A stretch of 48,696 nt of DNA from Gammaproteobacteria bacterium (GTDB lineage Bacteria > Pseudomonadota > Gammaproteobacteria > Chromatiales > Chromatiaceae): positions 1 through 48,696 of the forward strand of contig JAJRZI010000086.1 in the NCBI GenBank assembly GCA_024275295.1. The letters are read 5' to 3'. Shown here in pieces: positions 37,499 through 45,848 of the stretch (position 1 is the stretch's first letter; every line of letters starts with the position of its first letter). The notes under the pieces are model-generated. The model ran no database searches and had not been told where the DNA came from. It was given only the letters and a program-made list of their open reading frames with translations. Position numbers and translations under genes: made by a program.

Positions 37499-38799
37499 CT
37501 CTGTTTTGGATAACTGCAGCCGGGCTTACCGCCGTGGCCATACTCTTTATCGTACTACCACTGCTCCGATACAAACCGATAGAAGAAGCCAGCTCAGATG
37601 AACTCAATATTGAGATTATCAAGCAACAACTAAAAGAGCTGGAAGCCGACATGGAGGCGGGCGAGCTGGAGCAAGAACAGTACACCGCCTCCCGCCATGA
37701 CCTGGAAAAGGCGCTGCTGGCAGACCTCAATACTGGCAATGAGAACAAGGCCAGCGAAGCCAAATCCGGACGTTGGGCGATATTCGCAATACCCGTGATT
37801 ATTGTTGTTATCGCTCTGCCTACCTACTTTAAAGTCGGCGCCCCTGACATCATTCCACAGCTTAACGACCCAGCATCCGTGCAGCAACGCACTGCCCAAA
37901 ACAATACACAGCATTCAGCTGCCGGACAGCCCAACGCCTCGATGGAAGAGCTGGTTATCAAGCTTGCAAAGCGGATGGAGAGTGAGCCAGAGAACATAGA
38001 AGGCTGGAAAATGCTGGGGCGTAGCTATATCTCTCTGGGACGCATTCAGGAGGCTCTCCAAACATACGAGAAAGCCATAAAACTTGACCGGAAGGATGTT
38101 GATCTACTGATGGGCTACGCCACTACCATGGCCATGACCCGCAACAATCAGTTCCAGGGCATGCCTGCCGAAATCATTGATCAGGCCTACCAGCTAGCAC
38201 CACAAAATCCCAACGTACTCTGGCTAAAGGGCAATATTCATTATCAGGCTGGCGAATTTCAACAGGCTGTAGTTGTTTGGGAAAAGGTAATGACCAAGCT
38301 ACAACCCGGTAGTGAAGAGGCCACGACGGTTGCTGAATATCTCAAAGATGCCCGTTCCAGACTACCTGCTGGCACAGCAGTACCTGCAGCGCCTCAGGCC
38401 ACCGCCGCTCCAGCCGGCGCCACTGAGACCAGTGCCAATAGCACCACTGCTGCTGAAGCAATTCGTGTCACGGTAACGCTGGATACTGCACTGCAAAACA
38501 AGGTTCAGGGTAACGAAACACTCTTTATCTTTGCCCGCGCAGTGAATGGCCCACGTGTGCCTCTTGCTGTCGTTCGCAAAACGGTAAGAGACCTGCCTAT
38601 CACGCTTGTTATGGATGACAGTATGGCCATGGCAGCACAGTTTGCACTCTCAAAATATCCACAAGTCATTGTAGAGGCCAGGATCACAAAATCCGGCAAA
38701 CCATCTGCATCAAGTGGCGATCTTGAGGGCCATGTCAGCCCGGTTAAACCGGGTCAAACAGAGACTGTAAATCTGATTATCAATAGCATAAATCCGTAG
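37495..38799 (+). CDS. ccmI: Cytochrome c maturation TPR protein CcmI
   Basis: CcmI binds the C-terminus of apocytochromes. It has two N-terminal membrane segments (about 4-22 and 98-114), a TPR region (MLGRSYISLGRIQEALQTYEKA) at about 170-280, an Ala/Pro/Thr-rich linker and a C-terminal domain of about 100 aa. It has 434 aa, longer than the minimal form because of the C-terminal domain. It is last in the ccm operon. Confidence 0.92.
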   Translation: MTLFWITAAGLTAVAILFIVLPLLRYKPIEEASSDELNIEIIKQQLKELEADMEAGELEQEQYTASRHDLEKALLADLNTGNENKASEAKSGRWAIFAIPVIIVVIALPTYFKVGAPDIIPQLNDPASVQQRTAQNNTQHSAAGQPNASMEELVIKLAKRMESEPENIEGWKMLGRSYISLGRIQEALQTYEKAIKLDRKDVDLLMGYATTMAMTRNNQFQGMPAEIIDQAYQLAPQNPNVLWLKGNIHYQAGEFQQAVVVWEKVMTKLQPGSEEATTVAEYLKDARSRLPAGTAVPAAPQATAAPAGATETSANSTTAAEAIRVTVTLDTALQNKVQGNETLFIFARAVNGPRVPLAVVRKTVRDLPITLVMDDSMAMAAQFALSKYPQVIVEARITKSGKPSASSGDLEGHVSPVKPGQTETVNLIINSINP

Positions 38800-38808
38800 C
38801 TATCGACA

Positions 38809-38841
38809 TGCCAAAGCGGTCGTTTAAAGACCGCTTTGGCA
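38809..38841 (+). terminator. Hairpin after ccmI
   Basis: A 13-bp perfect stem, TGCCAAAGCGGTC/GACCGCTTTGGCA, with a 7-nt loop lies 9 bp after the ccmI stop. No U tract follows. It probably stops ccm transcription and may also block antisense reading from mtnP. Confidence 0.6.
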
Positions 38842-38913
38842 ACCATTAAACAACCCAGTCATAAAGAAAGGAGAGATCTCCCAAAAGATTTGTTCACCCG
38901 ATAGTATCGGGCC

Positions 38914-38946
38914 AGTACACCGTCCAGGTTATATTGACGGTGTACT
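38914..38946. terminator. Hairpin overlapping the end of mtnP
   Basis: AGTACACCGTC/GACGGTGTACT is an 11-bp inverted repeat with an 11-nt loop at the end of mtnP. A second small palindrome, cccgat-agt-atcggg, lies beside it at about 38897-38911. Neither has a U tract. Confidence 0.4.
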
Positions 38947-39691
38947 AGGGAGTGTTCTCAATCAATAAGGCCAAAAGCACCTTTTTGGCCCTGTCCATGC
39001 CCTCATCCAAGCTAGCCTCTATCTCTTCCCAGGTAATGGGACCTTCTCCACGGCCAGCGGCCCAGTTTGCCACCACAGCACAGGAGGCATAGCTTAGTTC
39101 CAACTCACGGGCCAGCGCAGCTTCCGGCATGCCTGTCATACCTACCAGGTCACAGCCATCTCGCTCCATTCGATTGATCTCCATGGCTGATTCCAGACGT
39201 GGCCCTTGTGTAGCACCATAGGTACCGTCTGGAACAAGCTCAACCCCTGCCAGCTGGCCAGCTTCAATCAAACGGGTTCGCAGTTTTTCACAATAGGGAT
39301 CAGTAAAGTCAACATGTACCACTTTTCCCTGTTGCTGCTCAAAAAAGGTGTGCGCTCGACCCCAGGTGTAGTCAATAATCTGATGCGGAATGGCAACACA
39401 ACCCGGCACCATATCCTGACGGATGCCACCCACAGCACCCATGCCTACAATCTTTTTGACTCCCGCATCCTTTAGCGCCCAAATATTGGCCTGATAGTTG
39501 ATCTGATGCGGTGGGATGGTGTGTCCTTCGCCATGACGGGGAAGAAAGATGATCTCTTTGCCTCCAAATTCACCAAAAGCCAAAGGGGCGGAGGGTTCGC
39601 CAAAAGGGGTCTGTACTCTTTTTTGCCGGGTAATATCCAGCTCTTTTATCTGCCCAAAGCCTGAGCCACCAATAATTGCAAACTCTGCCAT
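38945..39691 (-). CDS. mtnP: S-methyl-5'-thioadenosine/thioinosine phosphorylase
   Basis: This phosphorylase of the PNP/MTAP family recycles methylthioadenosine (or methylthioinosine) from polyamine synthesis. It has IIGGSGFG at the N-terminus, LPRHGEGHTIPPHQINYQAN (phosphate/ribose site), and TYGATQGPRLE and MTGMPEAALARELE in the substrate site. The length of 248 aa is closer to the Pseudomonas-type methylthioinosine phosphorylase. It lies 11 bp after hpt in the same direction; such pairs are common in gammaproteobacteria, with Hpt using the released hypoxanthine (inference). Confidence 0.9.
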   Translation of the reverse strand: MAEFAIIGGSGFGQIKELDITRQKRVQTPFGEPSAPLAFGEFGGKEIIFLPRHGEGHTIPPHQINYQANIWALKDAGVKKIVGMGAVGGIRQDMVPGCVAIPHQIIDYTWGRAHTFFEQQQGKVVHVDFTDPYCEKLRTRLIEAGQLAGVELVPDGTYGATQGPRLESAMEINRMERDGCDLVGMTGMPEAALARELELSYASCAVVANWAAGRGEGPITWEEIEASLDEGMDRAKKVLLALLIENTP

Positions 39692-39702
39692 GTGACTATG
39701 CG

Positions 39703-40254
39703 CTAGCTGCCGGCCACAGCATAGATGCCTGCCGCATTTCGCAGATAGCCTTTGTAATCCATACCATAACCAAACAGGTAACGATCTTTCGCCTGCATGC
39801 CAACAAAGTCTGCTTTAAAACCATTGGTGCGATCATGGATTTTTTCTACCAGCACAGCAGTCAATACGCTATTTGCACCCTGATTTCGGCACCCTTCAAC
39901 AATGGCCGCCAGTGTGACACCTTCATCCAGAATATCATCAAGAATAAGTACATCCTTGCCATCCAGTAGCTCCTCCGGTGGACGTAGCCAGTGCAGCTCA
40001 CCACCCGATGTTCCATTACGATAGCGAGTGGCATGCACATAATCGGAACGCAGTGGAAAATTGAGGCGGGTCAGCAATTGACCGCCCATGACCAGACCAC
40101 CATTCATCACACTCAATACAATTGGATCAGAATCAGCAAGCCGTTGGGTAATCTCTATCGCCATGCGATCCATGGCAGCCTCAACCTGTTCGCGGGAGTA
40201 GAGCTGATCCGCAGCATGGAATATCTCCTTAACCTCTGTTGCACTGATTGTCAT
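39703..40254 (-). CDS. hpt: Hypoxanthine-guanine phosphoribosyltransferase
   Basis: This purine salvage enzyme adds phosphoribose to hypoxanthine or guanine. The PRPP-binding loop is VLILDDILDEGVTL, and the base-site segment KADFVGMQAKDRYLFGYGMDYKG is typical. It has 183 aa. It is paired with mtnP. Confidence 0.92.
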   Translation of the reverse strand: MTISATEVKEIFHAADQLYSREQVEAAMDRMAIEITQRLADSDPIVLSVMNGGLVMGGQLLTRLNFPLRSDYVHATRYRNGTSGGELHWLRPPEELLDGKDVLILDDILDEGVTLAAIVEGCRNQGANSVLTAVLVEKIHDRTNGFKADFVGMQAKDRYLFGYGMDYKGYLRNAAGIYAVAGS

Positions 40255-40308
40255 ATCGGTTCCTGTATAAATATAGAGTTCTAAAAACAGTATAAGCGTA
40301 TCACAGGG

Positions 40309-41352
40309 CTACAGATCCAAGGATAATGAAAGTGTCTCATCAAATTCACCCACCATACGCACTGCAGCTTTCCAACGGGGATCAAGATGCATCTCATCAC
40401 GAGTAACTGCGCCATGGCCATGCATACGCATCAGCCGCATCTGTGCTACCGGATCTTTGTACGTCTTTAACGTCTCCAGTACCTGGGCCGCACCTGTTGG
40501 ATTATTACAAACCAGCACCATATCACAGCCTGCCTCCAATGCTGCCAAGGCACGATCTCCATAATCACCGGCACTATCTGCTGCTGCCATGGAGAGATCA
40601 TCACTGAAGATGGCGCCCTGGAACCGAAAGCGGCCACGCAGGATCTCTTTTAGCCCATAGGGTGAAAAACCGGCCAGCTCAGGGGCCGCCTGCTCGTAGA
40701 TAACATGGGCCGGCATAACAGCCTCCAGCCCATAGCTGATCATGCGATCAAAAGGCAGGAGATCAGCCATAATCTCTTCCAAATTACGCCGATCTACAGG
40801 CAGCTCATGATGCGAATCCTCACGCACGCCACCATGCCCTGGAAAGTGCTTGCCCACCGTAACCATACCCGCCTCATTGACTCCACGCCGCCAGGCCTGG
40901 GCCAGCTCCACAATGGCAGCAGACTTGTGAGAGAAGGCCCTATCCCCAATCACCTGACTCAGCTCACCACCCAGATCCAACACCGGGGCAAAACTAAAGT
41001 CCACCCTTACAGAGCGGAGCTCTGTCGCCATTAGCCAACCTGTTTCACACGCCACATCATGTGCATGTTTTTTATTGGTCTCATATAGCTTCCCAAACCA
41101 GGCAGCAGGTGGCAGGCGGGTAAAGCCCTCACGGAAGCGCTGAACTCGTCCTCCCTCCTGATCCACAGCAATCAGTAAAGCGGGATTGCGCAGCTCATGT
41201 ATTTCAGAAATCAGCCGATAAACCTGAGCAGGTGATTGAAAATTACGGCTAAATAGAATGACACCACCCGCGGCAGGATGCAGAAGCATTTCACGCTCGG
41301 CAGGAGTAAGTTCGGTACTCTCCAAATCGAGCATCAGGGGGCCACGCGTCAT
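40309..41352 (-). CDS. nagZ: Beta-N-acetylhexosaminidase NagZ
   Basis: NagZ is a cytoplasmic family 3 glycosidase that removes GlcNAc from muropeptides in cell-wall recycling. It has KHFPGHG in the catalytic loop and FSDDLSM with the nucleophile Asp. I use ATG 41352 (MTRGPLMLDLE, matching the family start); the frame is open up to ATG 41367. About 347 aa, normal. It lies upstream of hpt by 54 bp and faces the palindromic element. Confidence 0.93.
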   Translation of the reverse strand: MTRGPLMLDLESTELTPAEREMLLHPAAGGVILFSRNFQSPAQVYRLISEIHELRNPALLIAVDQEGGRVQRFREGFTRLPPAAWFGKLYETNKKHAHDVACETGWLMATELRSVRVDFSFAPVLDLGGELSQVIGDRAFSHKSAAIVELAQAWRRGVNEAGMVTVGKHFPGHGGVREDSHHELPVDRRNLEEIMADLLPFDRMISYGLEAVMPAHVIYEQAAPELAGFSPYGLKEILRGRFRFQGAIFSDDLSMAAADSAGDYGDRALAALEAGCDMVLVCNNPTGAAQVLETLKTYKDPVAQMRLMRMHGHGAVTRDEMHLDPRWKAAVRMVGEFDETLSLSLDL

Positions 41353-41410
41353 AATATTGTTCACCATAATCTATAAAAAAGGTCAGTTTGCACTATGATT
41401 TCAACTACAT

Positions 41411-41653
41411 TAAACCTAGAGTCGGCAGTTGGCCACTCCATTCTGATACTGAGTTACTGATATGCAAGCTATTGACCTCAAGTACCTTATTCACCTGCCG
41501 GGTGAATCACGCTACGGAGCGGATTGCACGCTTGCGGCGGCGCATGGCTGCGTTGCAACTCCTTGGAATAGAACAACTATTCTACGTCGTTGCGCCTTGC
41601 CCTGCACCCCCGCAAGCGCACACTCCACTCCGTCCAACTGCCGATTCTAGGTT
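41411..41653. repeat. Long imperfect palindromic element (MITE- or REP-like)
   Basis: The outer arms CCTAGAGTCGGCAGTTGG (41415-41432) and CCAACTGCCGATTCTAGG (41635-41652) are an inverted repeat with one mismatch in 18. Inside, ACGGAGCGGATTGCACGCTTGCGG and a near-complement before 41632 make a second pair, and GGAATAG/CTATTC a third near the centre. The whole could fold into one long hairpin. It is GC-rich in an AT-richer gap, codes for nothing convincing, and lies between nagZ and the FliL-like gene. It resembles non-autonomous palindromic repeats; other copies are expected elsewhere in the genome but cannot be checked here. Confidence 0.65.
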
Positions 41654-41661
41654 AAACCAAA

Positions 41662-42069
41662 ATGGATAAAAAAATGCGCCTTGCTCTATATGCACTCCTC
41701 TCAGTCATGCTCATGCTACCCTGCTATACCTATGCTGAAGAAGAGAGCACACCGGCAAAAACCGCCTATTTCCCGCTTGATCCCTCTATTGTGGTCAACC
41801 TGGCAAGCGGTGGAAAGTTTTGCCGTGTCGACATTCAGATCATGACGCTGGATGAAGAACAGCTGGAGAATATCAAGCTGCACGCACCCGCCATCCGGCA
41901 TGAGCTGATACTGCTGTTATCTGACCAGAATGGCAAAAAGCTCAGGACACCTGCTGGCAAAGAGGCATTTCATAAGGCCGCTCTCACTGCAGCTCAAGGG
42001 GTCATTGAAGAGCTAACGGGCACTAACAGCATCAATGAACTCTATTTCACCAGCTTTTTTGTTCAGTAG
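41662..42069 (+). CDS. FliL-like exported protein
   Basis: This 135-aa protein has a signal peptide (to about residue 25, TYAEE) and a domain of the flagellar basal body FliL family (YFPLDPSIVVNLASGGKFCRVDIQIMTLDEEQ, RHELILLLS, IEELTG...I..LYFTSFFVQ). Many gammaproteobacteria have such FliL-like proteins outside flagellar operons, with unknown function. There are no flagellar genes here. ATG 41662 lies just after the palindromic element with no clear ribosome site; ATG 41674 is possible. Its end overlaps the ABC permease gene tail to tail by 23 nt. Confidence 0.78.
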   Translation: MDKKMRLALYALLSVMLMLPCYTYAEEESTPAKTAYFPLDPSIVVNLASGGKFCRVDIQIMTLDEEQLENIKLHAPAIRHELILLLSDQNGKKLRTPAGKEAFHKAALTAAQGVIEELTGTNSINELYFTSFFVQ

Positions 42070-42859
42070 CACCCCGCACATCCAGCCAATCCCGCAGGTA
42101 GTCGCCCAGTAGGTTGACCGCCAATACCACCAACAGAATAGCTATTCCAGGCGCCAGCACCAGATGCGGTGCAACCAGCATATAACGGGTGCCATCCCGA
42201 ATCATGCTGCCCCACGAGGCCTCCGGGGGCTGCACGCCCAATCCAAGAAAAGAGAGCCCTGCCTCAGCAATCACAATACTTGCCACACCAAAGGTTGCTT
42301 CAATGATCAGTGGTGCCGCCATCAGTGGCAGAAGATGTCGCACAACAATGCGCAGATGGCCTGTACCCAGTGCAATCGCTGCAGTTACATGATCACGATA
42401 TTTCAGTGAGAGAACCTGCGCCCTCGCCAGCCGGGCATAGCCCACCCAACCCACAACCGATAGCGCAATAATGACATTATCGACACCTGGCCCCATCACC
42501 CCAGCCAGCGCAATAGCCAGCAGGATACCGGGGAAGGCAAGAAAGATGTCAATGACGCGCACCAGCAGCAGATCCACCATACCGCCCACATAAGCCGCAA
42601 AAGCGCCGGCCAGGATGCCAATCAGGCTTGATATGCACACCACACCCAAAGCTACGGTAAAGGAGGTTCTCGCCCCCATCACCAGACGATCCAGAACAGA
42701 GCGCCCCAAATCATCCGCTCCCAGCCACTGCCCAACCCCAGGGCCATTTAATATATGCGGCAAGTCGATACGGTTAGGTTCCAATGGCAGAAGTGGGCCA
42801 AACAGCGCCATCAGGCACCAAAGCAGCAGGATCCCAGCAGGCAGGTAGATACGCATCAC
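42047..42859 (-). CDS. Peptide ABC transporter permease (DppC/OppC type)
   Basis: This is an inner-membrane permease of the oligopeptide/nickel family with about six hydrophobic segments and the EAA loop (AIALGTGHLRIVVRHLLP...). The PEASWGSMIRDG signature near the end is typical of DppC. It has 270 aa. It forms a pair with the DppB-type gene upstream. No ATPase genes (DppD/DppF) follow; the operon ends here. Confidence 0.88.
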   Translation of the reverse strand: MMRIYLPAGILLLWCLMALFGPLLPLEPNRIDLPHILNGPGVGQWLGADDLGRSVLDRLVMGARTSFTVALGVVCISSLIGILAGAFAAYVGGMVDLLLVRVIDIFLAFPGILLAIALAGVMGPGVDNVIIALSVVGWVGYARLARAQVLSLKYRDHVTAAIALGTGHLRIVVRHLLPLMAAPLIIEATFGVASIVIAEAGLSFLGLGVQPPEASWGSMIRDGTRYMLVAPHLVLAPGIAILLVVLAVNLLGDYLRDWLDVRGATEQKSW

Positions 42860-42881
42860 AATTTAGCAGTTACAGTCCAAT

Positions 42882-43811
42882 TCATTGATCTGCCCCAAGG
42901 CGGATACGAGGGTCAATCCAGGCATAAACCAGGTCGGTTAGCGTATTTACCAATACATAGATGAGGCTGATCACCAATACACAGGCCTGCACCACAGGAT
43001 AGTCCCGTTTCTGGATCGATTCGACCAACAGGGAGCCAATGCCGGGCCAGGAGAAGACGGTCTCGGTAATCACCGCCCCACCCAGCAACGCACCCAGCTG
43101 AAGGCCCAGCAATGTCACCACCGGCAGCCAAGCATTGGGCAGGGCGTGCTGCCAGACCACGGCCCCCATCGATAGCCCTTTGGCCCGTGCAGTACGGATA
43201 TAGTCCTCCGACAGCACCTCCAACAAACTACTCCGCACCATTCGCGCCAGAATCGCAGCCAGCGCCGTACCCAGCGTGATCGTCGGCAGGATAAAGCTGC
43301 CCGCAGCATCACGCCCACTCACCGGCGTCCAGCCCAGCCAGAGCGAAAAGAGCAGGATCAGCATCGGCCCCATCCAGAAATTGGGGATAGAGACACCCAG
43401 CAGCGAGAAGCTCATTGCCCCAACGTCCCAACCACGATCCTTATGCAGCGCAGCCAGGATACCCAGTGGTAGCGCAAGCGCCACCGCAAGCAGCAACGAC
43501 AAGGCCGCCAACTCCAGGGTTGCCGGCAGACGCTCAGCCAGGATGTCGATAATGGGCCGTTGCGAATGGAGTGATTCGCCCAGATCCAACCTCAGCAGGC
43601 CGGAAAAATAGTGCATCAGCTGTGCCGCAAGCGGTTGATTCAGGCCCAGTGCAGTACGCAGAGCCTCCCGATCCGCCGGACGGGCCGACTCACCCAGCAT
43701 CACCTCCACCGGATCGCCCGGCACCAGATGAATCAAAAAGAAGACCAGGCAGACGACACCCACCACCACCAGCGCCGCGCTGATCAGCCGGGTCAGCAAA
43801 AGATTACCCAT
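42882..43811 (-). CDS. Peptide ABC transporter permease (DppB/OppB type)
   Basis: This is the partner permease, with an N-terminal segment (MGNLLLTRLISAALVVVGVVCLVFF), the large loop GDPVEVMLGESARPADREALR, and the EAA loop RTARAKGLSMGAVVWQHALPN. It has 309 aa. It overlaps the L,D-transpeptidase gene upstream by 8 nt. The substrate is probably a peptide. Confidence 0.9.
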   Translation of the reverse strand: MGNLLLTRLISAALVVVGVVCLVFFLIHLVPGDPVEVMLGESARPADREALRTALGLNQPLAAQLMHYFSGLLRLDLGESLHSQRPIIDILAERLPATLELAALSLLLAVALALPLGILAALHKDRGWDVGAMSFSLLGVSIPNFWMGPMLILLFSLWLGWTPVSGRDAAGSFILPTITLGTALAAILARMVRSSLLEVLSEDYIRTARAKGLSMGAVVWQHALPNAWLPVVTLLGLQLGALLGGAVITETVFSWPGIGSLLVESIQKRDYPVVQACVLVISLIYVLVNTLTDLVYAWIDPRIRLGADQ

Positions 43812-44316
43812 CCCTCCCCTCCTGGATATCCACCAGCATGCCGCTCTCCACCTGCTCGAACAGCGCCATCAGATCCCAGTTGCGCATACGAATACAGCCA
43901 TGAGATCGGGGTACGCCCATCGGTTCTGAATCCGGGCAGCCATGGATATAGATATAACGGCGCAGGCTGTCCACCCGCCCCCCACGATTCCGGCCCGGCT
44001 CCAGCCCGGTCAACCAGAGGATGCGACACAGCACCCAATCACGCTGTGGATGATTTTCCGCAAGCTCTGGCGAATAGATCTCCCCTGTTGCCCGCCGACC
44101 AACAAACACCGCGCACGCTGGCTGCCCAGCCCCAATCTTTATTCGGATACGGTGCAATCCACGCGGGGTGCAGCCACTGCCCTCCACCTCGCCTGGGCCA
44201 TTCAGAGCACTGGATATGGGATAGCGGCAGACCACCTCTGCACTATCAAGCAGTGACAGGGATTGCTCTGCCAGATTGATCTGGATCTTTTTAGAATGCA
44301 TTACGTTGAACGTCAT
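43804..44316 (-). CDS. L,D-transpeptidase (YkuD) domain protein
   Basis: The YkuD catalytic motif is YIYIHGCPDS...RSHGCIRM with nucleophile Cys141 and His125. The protein is 170 aa with no signal peptide visible at the N-terminus (MTFNVMHSKKIQINL). YkuD enzymes make or break meso-diaminopimelate crosslinks, usually in the periplasm. It sits between the solute-binding protein gene (26-nt overlap) and the permease gene, so it shares the operon. The lack of an export signal is odd and could mean a cytoplasmic L,D-carboxypeptidase-like role (inference). Confidence 0.85.
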   Translation of the reverse strand: MTFNVMHSKKIQINLAEQSLSLLDSAEVVCRYPISSALNGPGEVEGSGCTPRGLHRIRIKIGAGQPACAVFVGRRATGEIYSPELAENHPQRDWVLCRILWLTGLEPGRNRGGRVDSLRRYIYIHGCPDSEPMGVPRSHGCIRMRNWDLMALFEQVESGMLVDIQEGRDG

Positions 44317-45820
44317 TCAGTCCATCATAATTCCCATCACTGGCCAGGTGATAGCCTTGAATATCACTTCGACTGACAACAATCTGATTCTCATACCAAA
44401 GCGGCACATAGGGCAGCTCTTGCAGCAACAGTGCCTGTAGTTGCCGGTAGAGCCCAGCCTGTTGCCGCTCATCTGCCGCCCTCTCCGCCTGTTCAATCAG
44501 ACGATCAACCTCTGCGCGCCCCCGGTTAGCGCCATTTGGCGGCACCGAATCACTGTGGAACACATAGCGGAAGATATCAGGCGTCTTGACCCCCACCCAG
44601 GCCAGACTGTACACCTGAAAACGGCCCGCCTTGATATCACCATAGACCGTTGCCCAGTCATAACTGCGCAGATCAACCTCGATGCCCGCCGCTGCCAACT
44701 GACTCTGAATCACCGTGGCCAGACGCACCCGGAAAGGGTCACTGGAGGTTTTATAGACCAACCGTAGCGGGTGCTGCGCATCATAACCTGCCTCACGCAG
44801 TAGCGCCCTGGCCCTCTCCAGATCGCGGTTATAGGGCGGCAAACCCTCTGCCCCGGCCCAGTGTGAAGGTGGAAATATTGCCTGCGCCTGACGGGCGGCA
44901 CCCTGCATCACATAGTGGATAATCGCCTCACGATCAATCGCATAGGCAATGGCCTGACGCACCACCAACTGCCCTGTATCCGCATCCTGCAGATTAAAAC
45001 CCAGATAGGAGAAATTAGAGCCTGCCGTCTGCTCAATATTCACCCTATCTTTCTGTCTCAGATAGGCCAGCAGCTCTGGCGGCAGATCATTCTGGATAAT
45101 ATCGACTTCACCCCGCAGCAGCTTCAGAATACGTACCGTCGCCTCAGAGACCTTAAGAAACTCAAACCGCTGCCCATCCCGGCGACGCACCAGCTGTAGT
45201 CGCCCCTCCTCTGGCCAGGCAACAAACTGGAAAGGGCCGCTGCCAACGGGCTGGTTCTGAAAAGGGTGTTTTTTGCTCATCAGATCAGCCGGCAGAATAC
45301 CTATCACAAGATAGGCAGGAAATAGCGGATCAGCCCGCTTGAGAAAAAAGTCGACCTGCTCCTCTCCCTGAATACCGATCCGGTCAATCATCATCAATGC
45401 TGCACGATGAGGTGAGCCATTTTCTGGATCAAGAATATAGTCATAGGTCGCTTTCACATCTCTGGCTGTGAGATAAGCACCATTATGAAATCTGCGGCCT
45501 TCATCCTTTAAGGTAAAGCGATAGTGGACAGGCGAGAGCTGCTGCCACCGGGCCAGCGCAGGAATCGGACGGCTGGCCATATCAAAACCGACCAGACGAC
45601 GATAGAGCAGACGGTTGATCCGGGTAGAGGTGGCATCTGTAGCAAAACGGGGATCAAGATTCACCGGCGCATTGGCAAGCCCCATGCGGATTACATCATC
45701 ATGAGGCTGGCTGCAGGCAAACAGCAGCAGCATCCAGCTGATTACAAAAAAGGTTCTGATTTTATGGCTGTTCAGGGGGGATGATTTAAAGATAGCATAC
45801 CCTGGGTAAATGAGATCCAT
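44291..45820 (-). CDS. Peptide ABC transporter substrate-binding lipoprotein
   Basis: This is a periplasmic solute-binding protein of family 5 (DppA/OppA). The lipobox is LLFACS (Cys about 36), so it is probably a lipoprotein. SBP_bac_5 hallmarks are YRFTLKDEGRRFHNGAYLTARDVKATYD and RQAIAYAIDREAI. It has 509 aa. ATG 45820 gives a leader slightly longer than usual; an internal start is possible. It is the first gene of the operon with the L,D-transpeptidase and permeases. Confidence 0.88.
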   Translation of the reverse strand: MDLIYPGYAIFKSSPLNSHKIRTFFVISWMLLLFACSQPHDDVIRMGLANAPVNLDPRFATDATSTRINRLLYRRLVGFDMASRPIPALARWQQLSPVHYRFTLKDEGRRFHNGAYLTARDVKATYDYILDPENGSPHRAALMMIDRIGIQGEEQVDFFLKRADPLFPAYLVIGILPADLMSKKHPFQNQPVGSGPFQFVAWPEEGRLQLVRRRDGQRFEFLKVSEATVRILKLLRGEVDIIQNDLPPELLAYLRQKDRVNIEQTAGSNFSYLGFNLQDADTGQLVVRQAIAYAIDREAIIHYVMQGAARQAQAIFPPSHWAGAEGLPPYNRDLERARALLREAGYDAQHPLRLVYKTSSDPFRVRLATVIQSQLAAAGIEVDLRSYDWATVYGDIKAGRFQVYSLAWVGVKTPDIFRYVFHSDSVPPNGANRGRAEVDRLIEQAERAADERQQAGLYRQLQALLLQELPYVPLWYENQIVVSRSDIQGYHLASDGNYDGLNDVQRNAF

Positions 45821-45848
45821 CGCTGCTTATAACATGAGGCGCGTACTC

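Noticed and set aside
41462-41650. Short ORF inside the palindromic element
   Set aside because: It is an accidental frame through an inverted repeat, with no ribosome site or protein-like composition.
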